Part shown: piece by piece, positions 1-6,624 of the stretch
Layout: each line of letters starts with the position of its first letter
Numbering within the stretch: the first letter of the stretch is position 1
NCBI GenBank assembly: GCA_023433585.1
Contig: JAEZCL010000264.1
Span: 1-25,677, forward strand
Direction of reading: 5' to 3'
Length of the DNA: 25,677 bases
Origin: Pseudomonadota bacterium
Lineage (GTDB): Bacteria; Pseudomonadota; Alphaproteobacteria; Caulobacterales; Caulobacteraceae
Translations under genes and position numbers: made by a program
The notes under the pieces: generated by a model
What the model was told of the DNA's origin: nothing
The model's input: the letters and a program-made list of their open reading frames with translations, nothing else
Databases searched by the model: none

Positions 1-71
1 ATCAGCACCACGAGGCGGATCACCTCGGGCGAAGAGTCAAACCAGCGGAACGGATTGGTCGATCTAGCCAT
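1..71 (-). CDS. IS6-family transposase, N-terminal fragment (cut by window edge)
   Basis: Reading leftward from an ATG at 71, the first 23 residues are visible: MARSTNPFRWFDSSPEVIRL and then VVL. The segment NPFRWF(D)SSPEVIRLVVL is the usual beginning of IS6-family DDE transposases, which move by replicative transposition and cointegrate formation. Only the N-terminus is seen, so the catalytic DDE residues and the integrity of the gene cannot be judged. The reading is too short to be tracked as an ordinary ORF, but the match to the family's opening is close. It sits immediately downstream of, and in the same direction as, a shortened DUF5681 gene that it seems to have interrupted. Confidence 0.7.
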   Translation of the reverse strand, partial: MARSTNPFRWFDSSPEVIRLVVL

Positions 72-127
72 CCGGCGACGCTACGGCCGCCCCGCTCACC
101 CCGCAATCAGTTTGGGCTGACAGCACC
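1..127 (-). mobile_element. End of an IS6-family insertion sequence (partial)
   Basis: The minus strand carries the first codons of an IS6-type transposase running off the window. About 55 bp before its start codon, the minus strand reads GGTGCTGTCAGCCC near position 127. This resembles the GG..CTGT start of IS6-family terminal inverted repeats, so I place the element end about there. The exact terminus is inferred: the other end and the 8-bp target duplication lie outside the window. Confidence 0.55.
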
Positions 128-352
128 CTTGTCCACCTGCTGGCGGACGGCGACCCGACCTTTGGGCATGCGCTTCTGGACCCCGTTCTCGGTGACCAGG
201 ATCTTGGCGTCCATCTCCTCACGCAGGAGCGTGCTCAGGTTCTTCGACCCCTTGGGCCGGCCCTTCGCGTTTCCGGACTGGCCGGCTTTGAATTGGCTGG
301 CGACGGGCGGCCGTCCATAGCCGACCTCGTACGACCTTGACGTCTTCGACAT
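107..352 (-). CDS. DUF5681 protein, C-terminally truncated
   Basis: The 81-residue product opens with the hallmark of DUF5681: YEVGYGRPP, QFKAGQSGNAKGRPKGSKN and LSTLLREEMDAKI. The family has no established biochemical function. In alphaproteobacteria it is often met in prophages and integrated elements near ParB/methyltransferase genes, as here. Members usually run well past 100 residues. This one stops after VDKGAVSPN, just where the family continues past a conserved (V/L)NKA. The last codons overlap the presumed end of the IS6 element, so the gene looks cut by the insertion. A GGGAGGG ribosome site lies about 7 nt before the ATG, and the methyltransferase gene ends 15 bp upstream, so the two were probably co-transcribed. 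Confidence 0.75.
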   Translation of the reverse strand: MSKTSRSYEVGYGRPPVASQFKAGQSGNAKGRPKGSKNLSTLLREEMDAKILVTENGVQKRMPKGRVAVRQQVDKGAVSPN

Positions 353-367
353 GGTTCAGCCCTCCCA

Positions 368-1801
368 TCACGCCGCCAGCCGCCGGGTGCGCTCGCGCGC
401 CGGCGGGAGGGGTGCAGGGGAGGACGTTGGGGTCAGACGAACCGCTGCGGCCGCTTCGCGCTCGCGTCGGCGCTGAGCGCGCACTTCACGGAAGGTCTGG
501 CCTGTGGCCGCCAGGCGGGCCTCCAGGCCGGTATAGTCCTGCCAGCGCAGCACGCCCACATCCACATAGCGCGGATCCAGTTCAGTTGCCCGGCCGCGCC
601 GGCAGCTCTGCTCGGCGGCGATGAGGGTGGTGCCGCTGCCGCTGAACAGGTCCATCACCACATCGCCGCGTCCAGAACTGTCGAGGATCGCGTCGCGGAT
701 CAGGGCCATCGGCTTGACCGTGGGATGCATCTCCCTGGCCTTGGCCTTCGCGGCTCCAAAGCCATTCACGCCCTCATACGTCCAGACGTTGGCGCGGTTG
801 CGGCCATGCTTGCCCAGCTCGACGCGGTTCATGTGAGACGCGCCGGGCTTTCTGAACAGGAAGATGAGTTCGTGGCGGGACCGGTAGAAGCTGCCCATGC
901 CGCCGGTGGTCTTGTCCCAGACGATCAGATTGAGCAGTTCCATGCCGGCATGGGCGGCAGCGGCCAGGGTGTTGGAGGTGTGGCGCCAGTCCATGCAGAA
1001 ATAGCAAAGGCCGCCCTCGACAAGGGCATCGCGGGATCGCTCCAGCACCTTGGTCAAAAATTCTGTGAACTCGTCATCCGCCATCTCGCCGGAAGCCATG
1101 ACAAACTCGTCGTGCTTGCCGCTTCCGGTGATGTGGCCGGCGACGGCGACGTTGTAGGGGGGATCTGTCACGACCACCCGCACCGCCTCGCCTTGGAGCA
1201 AGGTCGCCACACTTTCGGGCCTGGTGGCGTCGCCGCACAGAAGGCGATGCTCTCCCAGCAGCCATAGGTCGCCCAGCTGGCTTACCGGCTCGGCGGGCGG
1301 GGGCGGCGCCGCATCGGCGTTCTCGCCGCCGCCGTCACCTTGCAGAATGAGCGTGTCGATCTTGGCCGCAGTGAAGCCGGTGACTTCGAGACTGAAGCCC
1401 AGGTCGATGTTAGACAGGTCCTGCAGCTCAAGGCCCAGGGCCTCATTGTCCCAGCCGGCCAGCTGTCCCAGCTGGTTCTCGGCGATGCGAAAGACACGCA
1501 GCGCGTCGGCGTCCAGGTGGGTGATGCGGATAACGGGAACCTGCGTCATGCCCAGCTGCCGGGCCGCCTCGAGACGGCCGGAACCGGAGATGACCTTGGC
1601 CTCGGCATCGACCAGCACCGGGACCAGGAAGCCGAACGTCTTGATCGCGCTGGCGAGGGCGGCGATGTCCTGCTTCTTGTGGATTTTCAACTTGCGCCCG
1701 AACGTCTTGAAGTCGTCCAGCGGCAGATACTCAATCGCCAGTTCGATGGAAGCGGGAAGAGGTTGCGCGATTTTGCGCGCGTTTGCAGCGTCAGAGGCCA
1801 T
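368..1801 (-). CDS. ParB-like nuclease domain / DNA methyltransferase fusion
   Basis: The protein (477 aa) has two parts. Residues about 20-150 are a ParB/Srx-like domain with the phosphate-binding GSGR motif (73-76) in VISGSGRLEAARQLG. The rest is an S-adenosylmethionine-dependent DNA methyltransferase: catalytic DPPY at 213-216 precedes the SAM-binding DLFSGSGTT at 384-392, with HPTVKP before the latter. DPPY before FxGxG is the order of the beta class, which makes N6-methyladenine or N4-methylcytosine. No restriction endonuclease gene is adjacent, so it is probably an orphan methylase of a mobile element. A start at TTG 1825 would add eight residues; I prefer ATG 1801 because AAGGAG lies about 6 nt upstream. 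The Ala/Pro/Arg-rich tail looks disordered. Confidence 0.85.
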   Translation of the reverse strand: MASDAANARKIAQPLPASIELAIEYLPLDDFKTFGRKLKIHKKQDIAALASAIKTFGFLVPVLVDAEAKVISGSGRLEAARQLGMTQVPVIRITHLDADALRVFRIAENQLGQLAGWDNEALGLELQDLSNIDLGFSLEVTGFTAAKIDTLILQGDGGGENADAAPPPPAEPVSQLGDLWLLGEHRLLCGDATRPESVATLLQGEAVRVVVTDPPYNVAVAGHITGSGKHDEFVMASGEMADDEFTEFLTKVLERSRDALVEGGLCYFCMDWRHTSNTLAAAAHAGMELLNLIVWDKTTGGMGSFYRSRHELIFLFRKPGASHMNRVELGKHGRNRANVWTYEGVNGFGAAKAKAREMHPTVKPMALIRDAILDSSGRGDVVMDLFSGSGTTLIAAEQSCRRGRATELDPRYVDVGVLRWQDYTGLEARLAATGQTFREVRAQRRREREAAAAVRLTPTSSPAPLPPARERTRRLAA

Positions 1802-2099
1802 GGGGCTCTCCTTCTGATCAGGCAAGATTCCGCGCGCGCAAACGCGTCACGGCCTTGGCCTTGAGTTGAAGATGTGAGCCGCTGAGTGCCCTTCGGATCC
1901 GAGGATCCCGTGCTGCCAACGGTGTCGATGCTTGATCGACATGGCCTAGCTGGGAGCAGCGGGCGCGGTCTGCAAGGCCCCATCGAATATTGTTGGCATC
2001 GACTGGACTAGCGCTGCGGAACGAGCGGTAGTGACGCCGCGCCCGGCGAACCCCGGGCTCGGGTCAGTAGGGCGCTCAGGCCCTTTCAGACCCGAGGCG
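1802..2099. other. Divergent intergenic spacer (298 bp)
   Basis: This stretch separates the leftward methyltransferase gene from the rightward DUF3489-DUF2924-recombinase genes, so it should hold both promoters. I see no convincing -35/-10 pair, RNA gene or repeat in it. The open frame that extends leftward from the DUF3489 start (from 2031) has no family similarity and is treated as untranslated. Confidence 0.4.
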
Positions 2100-2333
2100 A
2101 TGATGACCCAATCAACCCCACAACCCACCTCCAAGCTCGACCGGCTGATCAGCCTGCTCAAAGCCAGGGAAGGCGCGTCCATGGACGCGATGACCGCCGC
2201 CACCGGCTGGCAGGCTCATTCGGTCAGAGGGGCGCTGGCCGGCGCCCTCCGCAGGAAAGGACTCCAGGTCGAAAGCGAAAAGACACCGCAGGGGCGCCGT
2301 TGGCGCATCGCGAAAGCGGAGAGCGGGCAGTGA
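2100..2333 (+). CDS. DUF3489 domain-containing protein
   Basis: A small protein (77 aa) with the DUF3489 core: KLDRLISLLKAREGASMDAMTAATGWQ followed by HSVRGALAGALRRKG and a basic end. The pattern resembles a winged helix-turn-helix (the ATGWQ.H.VRG segment would be the recognition region), so DNA binding is plausible but unproven. I start it at ATG 2100 (a second ATG follows at 2103) because GAGG lies just upstream; a GTG at 2031 would add unconserved sequence. Its stop codon overlaps the GTG start of the DUF2924 gene by 4 bp. This gene order with a serine recombinase recurs in alphaproteobacterial mobile DNA, suggesting a regulatory or accessory role in recombination. Confidence 0.8.
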   Translation: MMTQSTPQPTSKLDRLISLLKAREGASMDAMTAATGWQAHSVRGALAGALRRKGLQVESEKTPQGRRWRIAKAESGQ

Positions 2334-2761
2334 GCCAGGACGTCCAGGACATGCTGCAGAAGATCGCCGCGATGGACCTCGCCGCCGTTCGTCAGGCTTG
2401 GCGCGCTTACATCGGCGATCTCCCGCCGATCAGATCCCGCGACATGCTTCGCCGGTGCCTGGCTGAAGCGCTGCAGATGAAGGAGGCGGGAGCAGATCTC
2501 GCGCTCGAGCGCCGTCTCGCCGCGGCGGCACGGCAACATCGCCTCGGCCGCAAACCCAGGGTGCGGACCGTCGCCTACAAGCCCGGATCGCATCTGGTGA
2601 GGGAATGGCAGGGTGAGCGCCACCAGGTGGAGGTGATTGAAGGCGGCTTCATCTGGAAGGGCGAGCGCTATGGCAGCCTGTCCCAAGTCGCCCGCAAGAT
2701 CACGGGAGTCCGCTGGAACGGGCCTCGCTTCTTCGGCCTGCGCGAAGACCTGGCCGCATGA
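2330..2761 (+). CDS. DUF2924 domain-containing protein
   Basis: The 143-residue product matches DUF2924: an N-terminal helical part with the pattern L..I..MD...VRQAWRAYIGDLPP and R..LRRCLAEALQ, then a C-terminal part with PGSHLVREWQGERHQVEV, GGFIWKGERYGSLSQVARKI and TG.RWNGPRFFGL. The second half is the best conserved part of the family and may be a small DNA-binding fold. No function is established. I choose GTG 2330, which overlaps the DUF3489 stop as GTGA and has GGAG about 9 nt upstream. A TTG at 2300 in the same frame has no such support. The gene ends in an ATGA overlap with the recombinase, so all three proteins are probably made together. Confidence 0.85.
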   Translation: MSQDVQDMLQKIAAMDLAAVRQAWRAYIGDLPPIRSRDMLRRCLAEALQMKEAGADLALERRLAAAARQHRLGRKPRVRTVAYKPGSHLVREWQGERHQVEVIEGGFIWKGERYGSLSQVARKITGVRWNGPRFFGLREDLAA

Positions 2762-4383
2762 ACGCTCAGGGCCGGACGATCCGCTGCGCCATCTACACTC
2801 GCAAGAGCAGCGAGGAGGGACTGGAGCAGGACTACAATTCTCTGCACGCCCAGCGCGACGCTTGCGCCGCGTACGTGCTGTCGCAAGCGGGCGAGGGATG
2901 GACGCTGTTGCCCGAAGTCTACGACGACGGCGGATTCAGCGGCGGCAATATGGATCGTCCGGCCCTGAAACGGCTGCTCGCCGACATCGAAGCCGGCAAG
3001 GTGGATGTGGTGGTTGTGTACAAGGTGGACCGTCTGACCCGCGCCCTGGCCGACTTCTCCAAGATCGTGGAGGTGCTCGACAGGACTGGCGCCAGCTTCG
3101 TCAGCGTCACCCAGGCTTTCAACACCACGACTTCCATGGGCCGGCTCACCTTGAACGTCCTTCTGTCATTCGCCCAGTTCGAGCGCGAGGTCACCGGGGA
3201 GCGCATTCGTGACAAGATCGCCGCGTCCAAGAAGCTCGGCATGTGGATGGGGGGCTGTCCGGTGCTGGGCTACGATCCCAAGGGCCGGACGCTGGTAGTG
3301 AACCCGGCCGAAGCCGAGGTCGTGCGGACCATCTTCAACCGCTACCTGGAGCTTGAATCCGTCCATGCTCTGGCGCGCCGCCTGGCGGAGCTCGGCGTGG
3401 TCTCCAAGCGGTGGACCAGCAAGTCCGGGGAGGTGCGCGGCGGCGTGCCCATCCAGCGCGGCGCCCTCTACCACATCCTCAGAAACCCGATCTACATCGG
3501 CAGGATTCGTCACAAGGGGCGGGACTATCCGGGCCAACATCCCGCCATCCTGGACGAAGATCTGTTCGAGGCGGTGCAGCTGAAACTGGATGAAACCGCC
3601 GAGCGACCGCGGGCGAAGAACCCGCAGCCGCGCGTCCATCGCGGCGCGCCTCTGGCGGGGTTGATCTACGACAGCGCCGGCAATCTGATGTCGCCGGTCG
3701 GCGTGTCACGAAAGGGCGGCGCGACCTATCGCTACTATGTCTCGACCGTCCTCCAGAAAGGCGTGCGCAACCAGGCAGGCGTCCGGCCACGCATCACCGC
3801 ACCGATGACCGAAGAAGCGGTCGCTCGGGCGGTTACAGGCTTGATGGGGTCCAGGCCTCCGGCTGAAGGCGTCGACTGGACCAACCTGCGGACCTGGATC
3901 GAGCGCGTTGAGGTCTTGCGCGAGGAGATCGTGGTCCATCTGGCGGAGGCGCAGCTCCAATCGCTGGAAACAGTCCAAGCGCACATCCGCCTCGATCATC
4001 TCGAGCGCACTGAAGGACGCCCGATCCTGAGAGAGACGATTCGTCAGGGCTCGCGGGGCGTCGTGGTCGCCATTGGGCCGGGCGGCGGCGAGGCCTGGCA
4101 GCGTCGCACGATCGATCCGGTTCTGACCTCGGCGCTGATCCGCGCCGAGTCCTGGAAGCGCCGGCTGATGTCCGGCGAGGAGCCGACCCTTGAGGCCATC
4201 GCCGCCAAGGAAGGGGTGACGTCATCCTACGCATCACGGGTGCTCCGTGCTGCGTTCCTCGCGCCCGACCTGAAGGCCGCGATCCTTGATGGTCGTCAGC
4301 CGGGCGGCCTGACCTTGCAAGCCATCATGTCAGCCGACGTGCCGCTGGACTGGAGCGAGCAGCGCCGCCGCTACGCCGCCTGA
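2758..4383 (+). CDS. Large serine recombinase
   Basis: This 541-residue protein is a large serine site-specific recombinase, which cuts DNA through a covalent phosphoserine link. Residues about 8-155 are the resolvase catalytic domain: YTRKSS with nucleophile Ser17, DDGGFSGGNMDRPAL at 56-70, DRLTR at 91-95 and QFERE..GERIRDK at 140-153. A recombinase domain follows (about 165-275, including GYDP and RNPIYIGRI). The zinc-ribbon region near 298-330 (LAGLIYDSAGNLMSP) lacks the usual cysteines. The C-terminus holds a helix-turn-helix-like stretch, EEPTLEAIAAKEGVTSSYASRVL. It overlaps the DUF2924 stop by 4 bp. It is likely the integrase or resolvase of the island that ends at the nearby tRNA-Ser gene. 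Confidence 0.93.
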   Translation: MNAQGRTIRCAIYTRKSSEEGLEQDYNSLHAQRDACAAYVLSQAGEGWTLLPEVYDDGGFSGGNMDRPALKRLLADIEAGKVDVVVVYKVDRLTRALADFSKIVEVLDRTGASFVSVTQAFNTTTSMGRLTLNVLLSFAQFEREVTGERIRDKIAASKKLGMWMGGCPVLGYDPKGRTLVVNPAEAEVVRTIFNRYLELESVHALARRLAELGVVSKRWTSKSGEVRGGVPIQRGALYHILRNPIYIGRIRHKGRDYPGQHPAILDEDLFEAVQLKLDETAERPRAKNPQPRVHRGAPLAGLIYDSAGNLMSPVGVSRKGGATYRYYVSTVLQKGVRNQAGVRPRITAPMTEEAVARAVTGLMGSRPPAEGVDWTNLRTWIERVEVLREEIVVHLAEAQLQSLETVQAHIRLDHLERTEGRPILRETIRQGSRGVVVAIGPGGGEAWQRRTIDPVLTSALIRAESWKRRLMSGEEPTLEAIAAKEGVTSSYASRVLRAAFLAPDLKAAILDGRQPGGLTLQAIMSADVPLDWSEQRRRYAA

Positions 4384-4583
4384 TCCCTGGCGTTCGCTGA
4401 TCCCTGAAATTCATTCCCTGTTCGACGAGGATCTTTGCCTGTTCAGGTGAAAGAAATTCCCTGTTCCTGAAGCGGGAATGTTGGGTGCACGCCGCTATGA
4501 AAGCCCGCATGGGCCCGGAATTCGGCGCCCGCAGCGCCGGCAGGCTGAACGCCGTTCGAGGCGATTTCCCTGTATTTCCCTGT
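4383..4583. repeat. Cluster of TTCCCTGT words behind the recombinase gene
   Basis: Four exact TTCCCTGT copies occur at 4414-4421, 4457-4464, 4566-4573 and 4576-4583, the last two almost tandem. Two related ATCCCTG words lie at 4383-4389 and 4400-4406. They start at the recombinase stop codon and lie in non-coding DNA. Spacing is irregular (43, 109 and 10 bp between starts), so this is not a simple tandem array. They could be binding sites for the recombinase or its partner proteins, or the decayed end of the mobile module. The function is inferred only. Confidence 0.5.
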
Positions 4584-4778
4584 AAACAGTGAAGCGCCCC
4601 AAGCGCGCGAAACCCAACCGAGCATCTCGAAACGGAGACTCGGCGCCCATAGCGGGGCAGATCTGGCCATGTTCAGGGTAGGAGAGACGCCCGCATTGTC
4701 TCTGAGGACGTGCAAGACCCGGAAATGACGGCGGGATTTCCGCCGTCTAAGCGAACCGTAGATTAGCGGGGGAATGAG
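4384..4778. other. Gene-free tract between recombinase and tRNA-Ser
   Basis: This 395-bp stretch contains no convincing gene. The leftmost 200 bp hold the TTCCCTGT repeats. The part from about 4600 on is unremarkable except for a hairpin at 4727-4747 that probably ends the tRNA-Ser transcript. The border between accessory DNA and the core chromosome should lie here. I could not find a copy of the tRNA-Ser 3' end elsewhere in the window to mark an attachment site. Confidence 0.5.
4723..4747 (-). terminator. Probable terminator of tRNA-Ser
   Basis: GACGGCGG (4727-4734) and CCGCCGTC (4740-4747) form a perfect 8-bp stem with a 5-nt loop. On the minus strand it is followed by ATTTCC, a short weak U tract. 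It lies about 31 bp past the tRNA 3' end, a normal distance for an intrinsic terminator. Confidence 0.5.
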
Positions 4779-4868
<90 letters not shown>

Positions 4869-4909
4869 GCGGTCGCTGTTTCCCCTAGGGGTGGTCGAGC
4901 GAGGCGGGA

Positions 4910-4938
4910 TACCTAATCGGCCCGGGCGTTTCCCGCAA
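4910..4938 (-). promoter_or_regulatory. Candidate promoter of tRNA-Ser
   Basis: On the minus strand TTGCGG (4933-4938) and TAGGTA (4910-4915) are separated by exactly 17 bp. They lie about 42 bp upstream of the tRNA 5' end. The -35 is a fair match to the sigma-70-type consensus and the -10 is weak. Confidence 0.4.
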
Positions 4939-4952
4939 GCGCCCAGATGCGA

Positions 4953-5906
4953 TTATCGCTGGGCGGGCAGGGCCAGGCCGGTGACCCCTGCGGCCGAGGC
5001 GTCCGCGCCGCGATAGCGGTGCAGCTCCGCCGGGCGTCCGCCGGTGCCGGTGGTCTGGCGCCCGGTGGGCTCCACCAGGCCCGTCCGCTCCACGCCGCGG
5101 CGGAAATTCTGCTTGTGCAGGGCCAGGCCCGACACCGCCTCGGCGGCGGCCTGGAGCTGGGACAGGGTGAAGGTCTCGGGCGTGAGGTCGAACAGCACCG
5201 GGCGGTATTTCATCTTGCTGCGCAGGCGGCCCAGGGCGGTGGCCAGGATGCGGCGGTGGTCCGACACCATGGCCCGGCCGGGGATGGCGGCGGCGGGCGC
5301 CTGATCGTGATCGCGGGCCGCCTCGGGCGCCAGTCCGGCTTCGTAGAGCAGCTCATAGCGCTCCAGAACCTGCTGTTCGTTCCAGCGGACGCCTGGGGCG
5401 GCGGCGAACAGGTGCTCCACACGCGCGCGCCGCGCGGGGGTGTTCCGCTCGGCGATCCAGGACTCCAGCGCCGGGATCAGCCGGGCGTCGATCATCTCCG
5501 GGCGGCCGCCGCGCCAATCCTCCCAGGGGAAGAAGTCCAGTACCGGCGCCCAGGCCGACCCCAGGCTCGCCACCGCTCCGGCGTCGTGGGTCAGGGCCAG
5601 ATAGCCCACCGAGACCACCCGCCGGGCCCCTGCGCCCATCTCGGCCCGGGGCGATTCCCGGCCGGCGTCGCCGAAGGTGTAGAGCTGCTCCACATAGCCC
5701 AGCGGAAAGGCGGTCTGTTCGGCCACGAAGTCGCGCAGGGCCAGCTCGAAGGTCCGGTGCCGCGCCGGTTCGAACGGACCGAAGGGCAGGCCCGCCCTGT
5801 CCGCTCCGCCGCCGGTGGTCAGCACCACCGCCTCGCCCTCGCGCAGGGCGAAGACGACGACCGACAGACCGATCAGCACGCCCTGGTTCTGAGCGCCCGG
5901 GTCCAT
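4953..5906 (-). CDS. NUDIX/winged-helix regulator, NrtR-like
   Basis: This 317-aa protein resembles NrtR-type regulators of NAD and nucleotide metabolism: an N-terminal Nudix fold (GLSVVVFALREGEAVVL, YVEQLYTFGDAGR, RRVVSVGYLAL) and a C-terminal winged helix (SKMKYRPVLFDLTPETFTLSQ...QNFRRGVERTGLVEPTG). In NrtR the Nudix domain senses ADP-ribose-type ligands and the winged helix binds DNA. The Nudix box is degenerate here: the catalytic EExG is replaced by AEQTA around residues 65-70, so hydrolysis is unlikely. I start it at ATG 5906, with GGAG 5 nt upstream; a GTG at 5912 overlapping the HD gene's stop is the alternative. The overlap with the HD hydrolase gene implies co-expression. The actual ligand and targets are unknown. 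Confidence 0.75.
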   Translation of the reverse strand: MDPGAQNQGVLIGLSVVVFALREGEAVVLTTGGGADRAGLPFGPFEPARHRTFELALRDFVAEQTAFPLGYVEQLYTFGDAGRESPRAEMGAGARRVVSVGYLALTHDAGAVASLGSAWAPVLDFFPWEDWRGGRPEMIDARLIPALESWIAERNTPARRARVEHLFAAAPGVRWNEQQVLERYELLYEAGLAPEAARDHDQAPAAAIPGRAMVSDHRRILATALGRLRSKMKYRPVLFDLTPETFTLSQLQAAAEAVSGLALHKQNFRRGVERTGLVEPTGRQTTGTGGRPAELHRYRGADASAAGVTGLALPAQR

Positions 5907-5908
5907 GG

Positions 5909-6556
5909 TCACTCCGTGTGCCAGGCGTCCGGGGCGGGCAGCACGCCGGTGGCGGCCGCCAGCACGCGGTAGCGGTCCAGATAACGCGCCTGGGCCTGGG
6001 CGGCGGGCAGGGGCTCGATCACCAGGTCATAGTCCGGCGGCGGCGCGCCGAACAGGCGCAGGGATTCGGCGCGCTCGAACCCGGCCAGCTGCGTGGCCTC
6101 GAAGAAGGCGCAGGCCCGGTCCGCCTTCTTGATGAGGGTCTTGATCGCGGCGGGGGATTTCGGCGGCAGGCCGAACCGCAGGTGAATGGCGCTCTCCAGC
6201 CGCGCCTCGAAGGCCTTGTAGCTGATGCCCAGCGCCGACTTGAACGGCGAGATCATGTCGCCGATCACATATTCGGACGCATCGTGCAGCAGGGCCGCCA
6301 GCCGCCACTTCGGCTCGATGCCGGGGCGCATGTGGGCGACGATCTCCTCCACCACCACGCTGTGCTGGGCGACGGAGAAAGCGTGCTCGCCGACGGTCTG
6401 ACCGTTCCAGCGCGCCACCCGGGCCAGGCCGTGGGCGATGTCCTCGATCTCGATGTCGAAAGGGGAAGGATCCAGCAGGTCCAGCCGTCGGCCCGACAGC
6501 ATCCGCTGCCACGCTCGGGGCGCTTTCTTCGTCCTGGTCGTTTGGGCCTGGGCCAA
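5909..6556 (-). CDS. HD-domain hydrolase, YfbR-like
   Basis: The 215-aa protein carries an HD phosphohydrolase domain: GEHAFSVAQHS, then LAALLHDASEYVIGDM with the metal-binding His-Asp, and a downstream KKADRACAFFEA. The arrangement resembles YfbR-type 5'-deoxynucleotidases and related nucleotide phosphohydrolases, but the substrate cannot be read from sequence. The best upstream start is a TTG at 6556, as no ATG or GTG lies between it and the in-frame upstream stop. The conserved-looking APRAWQRMLSGRRLDLLDPSPFD lies before the first internal ATG, so the longer form is preferred. It overlaps the NUDIX-type regulator by a few bases, suggesting a shared nucleotide-related role. Confidence 0.8.
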   Translation of the reverse strand: MAQAQTTRTKKAPRAWQRMLSGRRLDLLDPSPFDIEIEDIAHGLARVARWNGQTVGEHAFSVAQHSVVVEEIVAHMRPGIEPKWRLAALLHDASEYVIGDMISPFKSALGISYKAFEARLESAIHLRFGLPPKSPAAIKTLIKKADRACAFFEATQLAGFERAESLRLFGAPPPDYDLVIEPLPAAQAQARYLDRYRVLAAATGVLPAPDAWHTE

Positions 6557-6624
6557 GGGTCGTTCCGTTCGATGAAGGCCCGGAGGTGACCCATTCGCGC
6601 GCCGCGATCAAGACCGAGGCGCCG

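Noticed and set aside
4947..5972. A 341-codon open frame on the plus strand
   Set aside because: Antisense to the NUDIX-type regulator, no recognisable domain, shadow-type composition.
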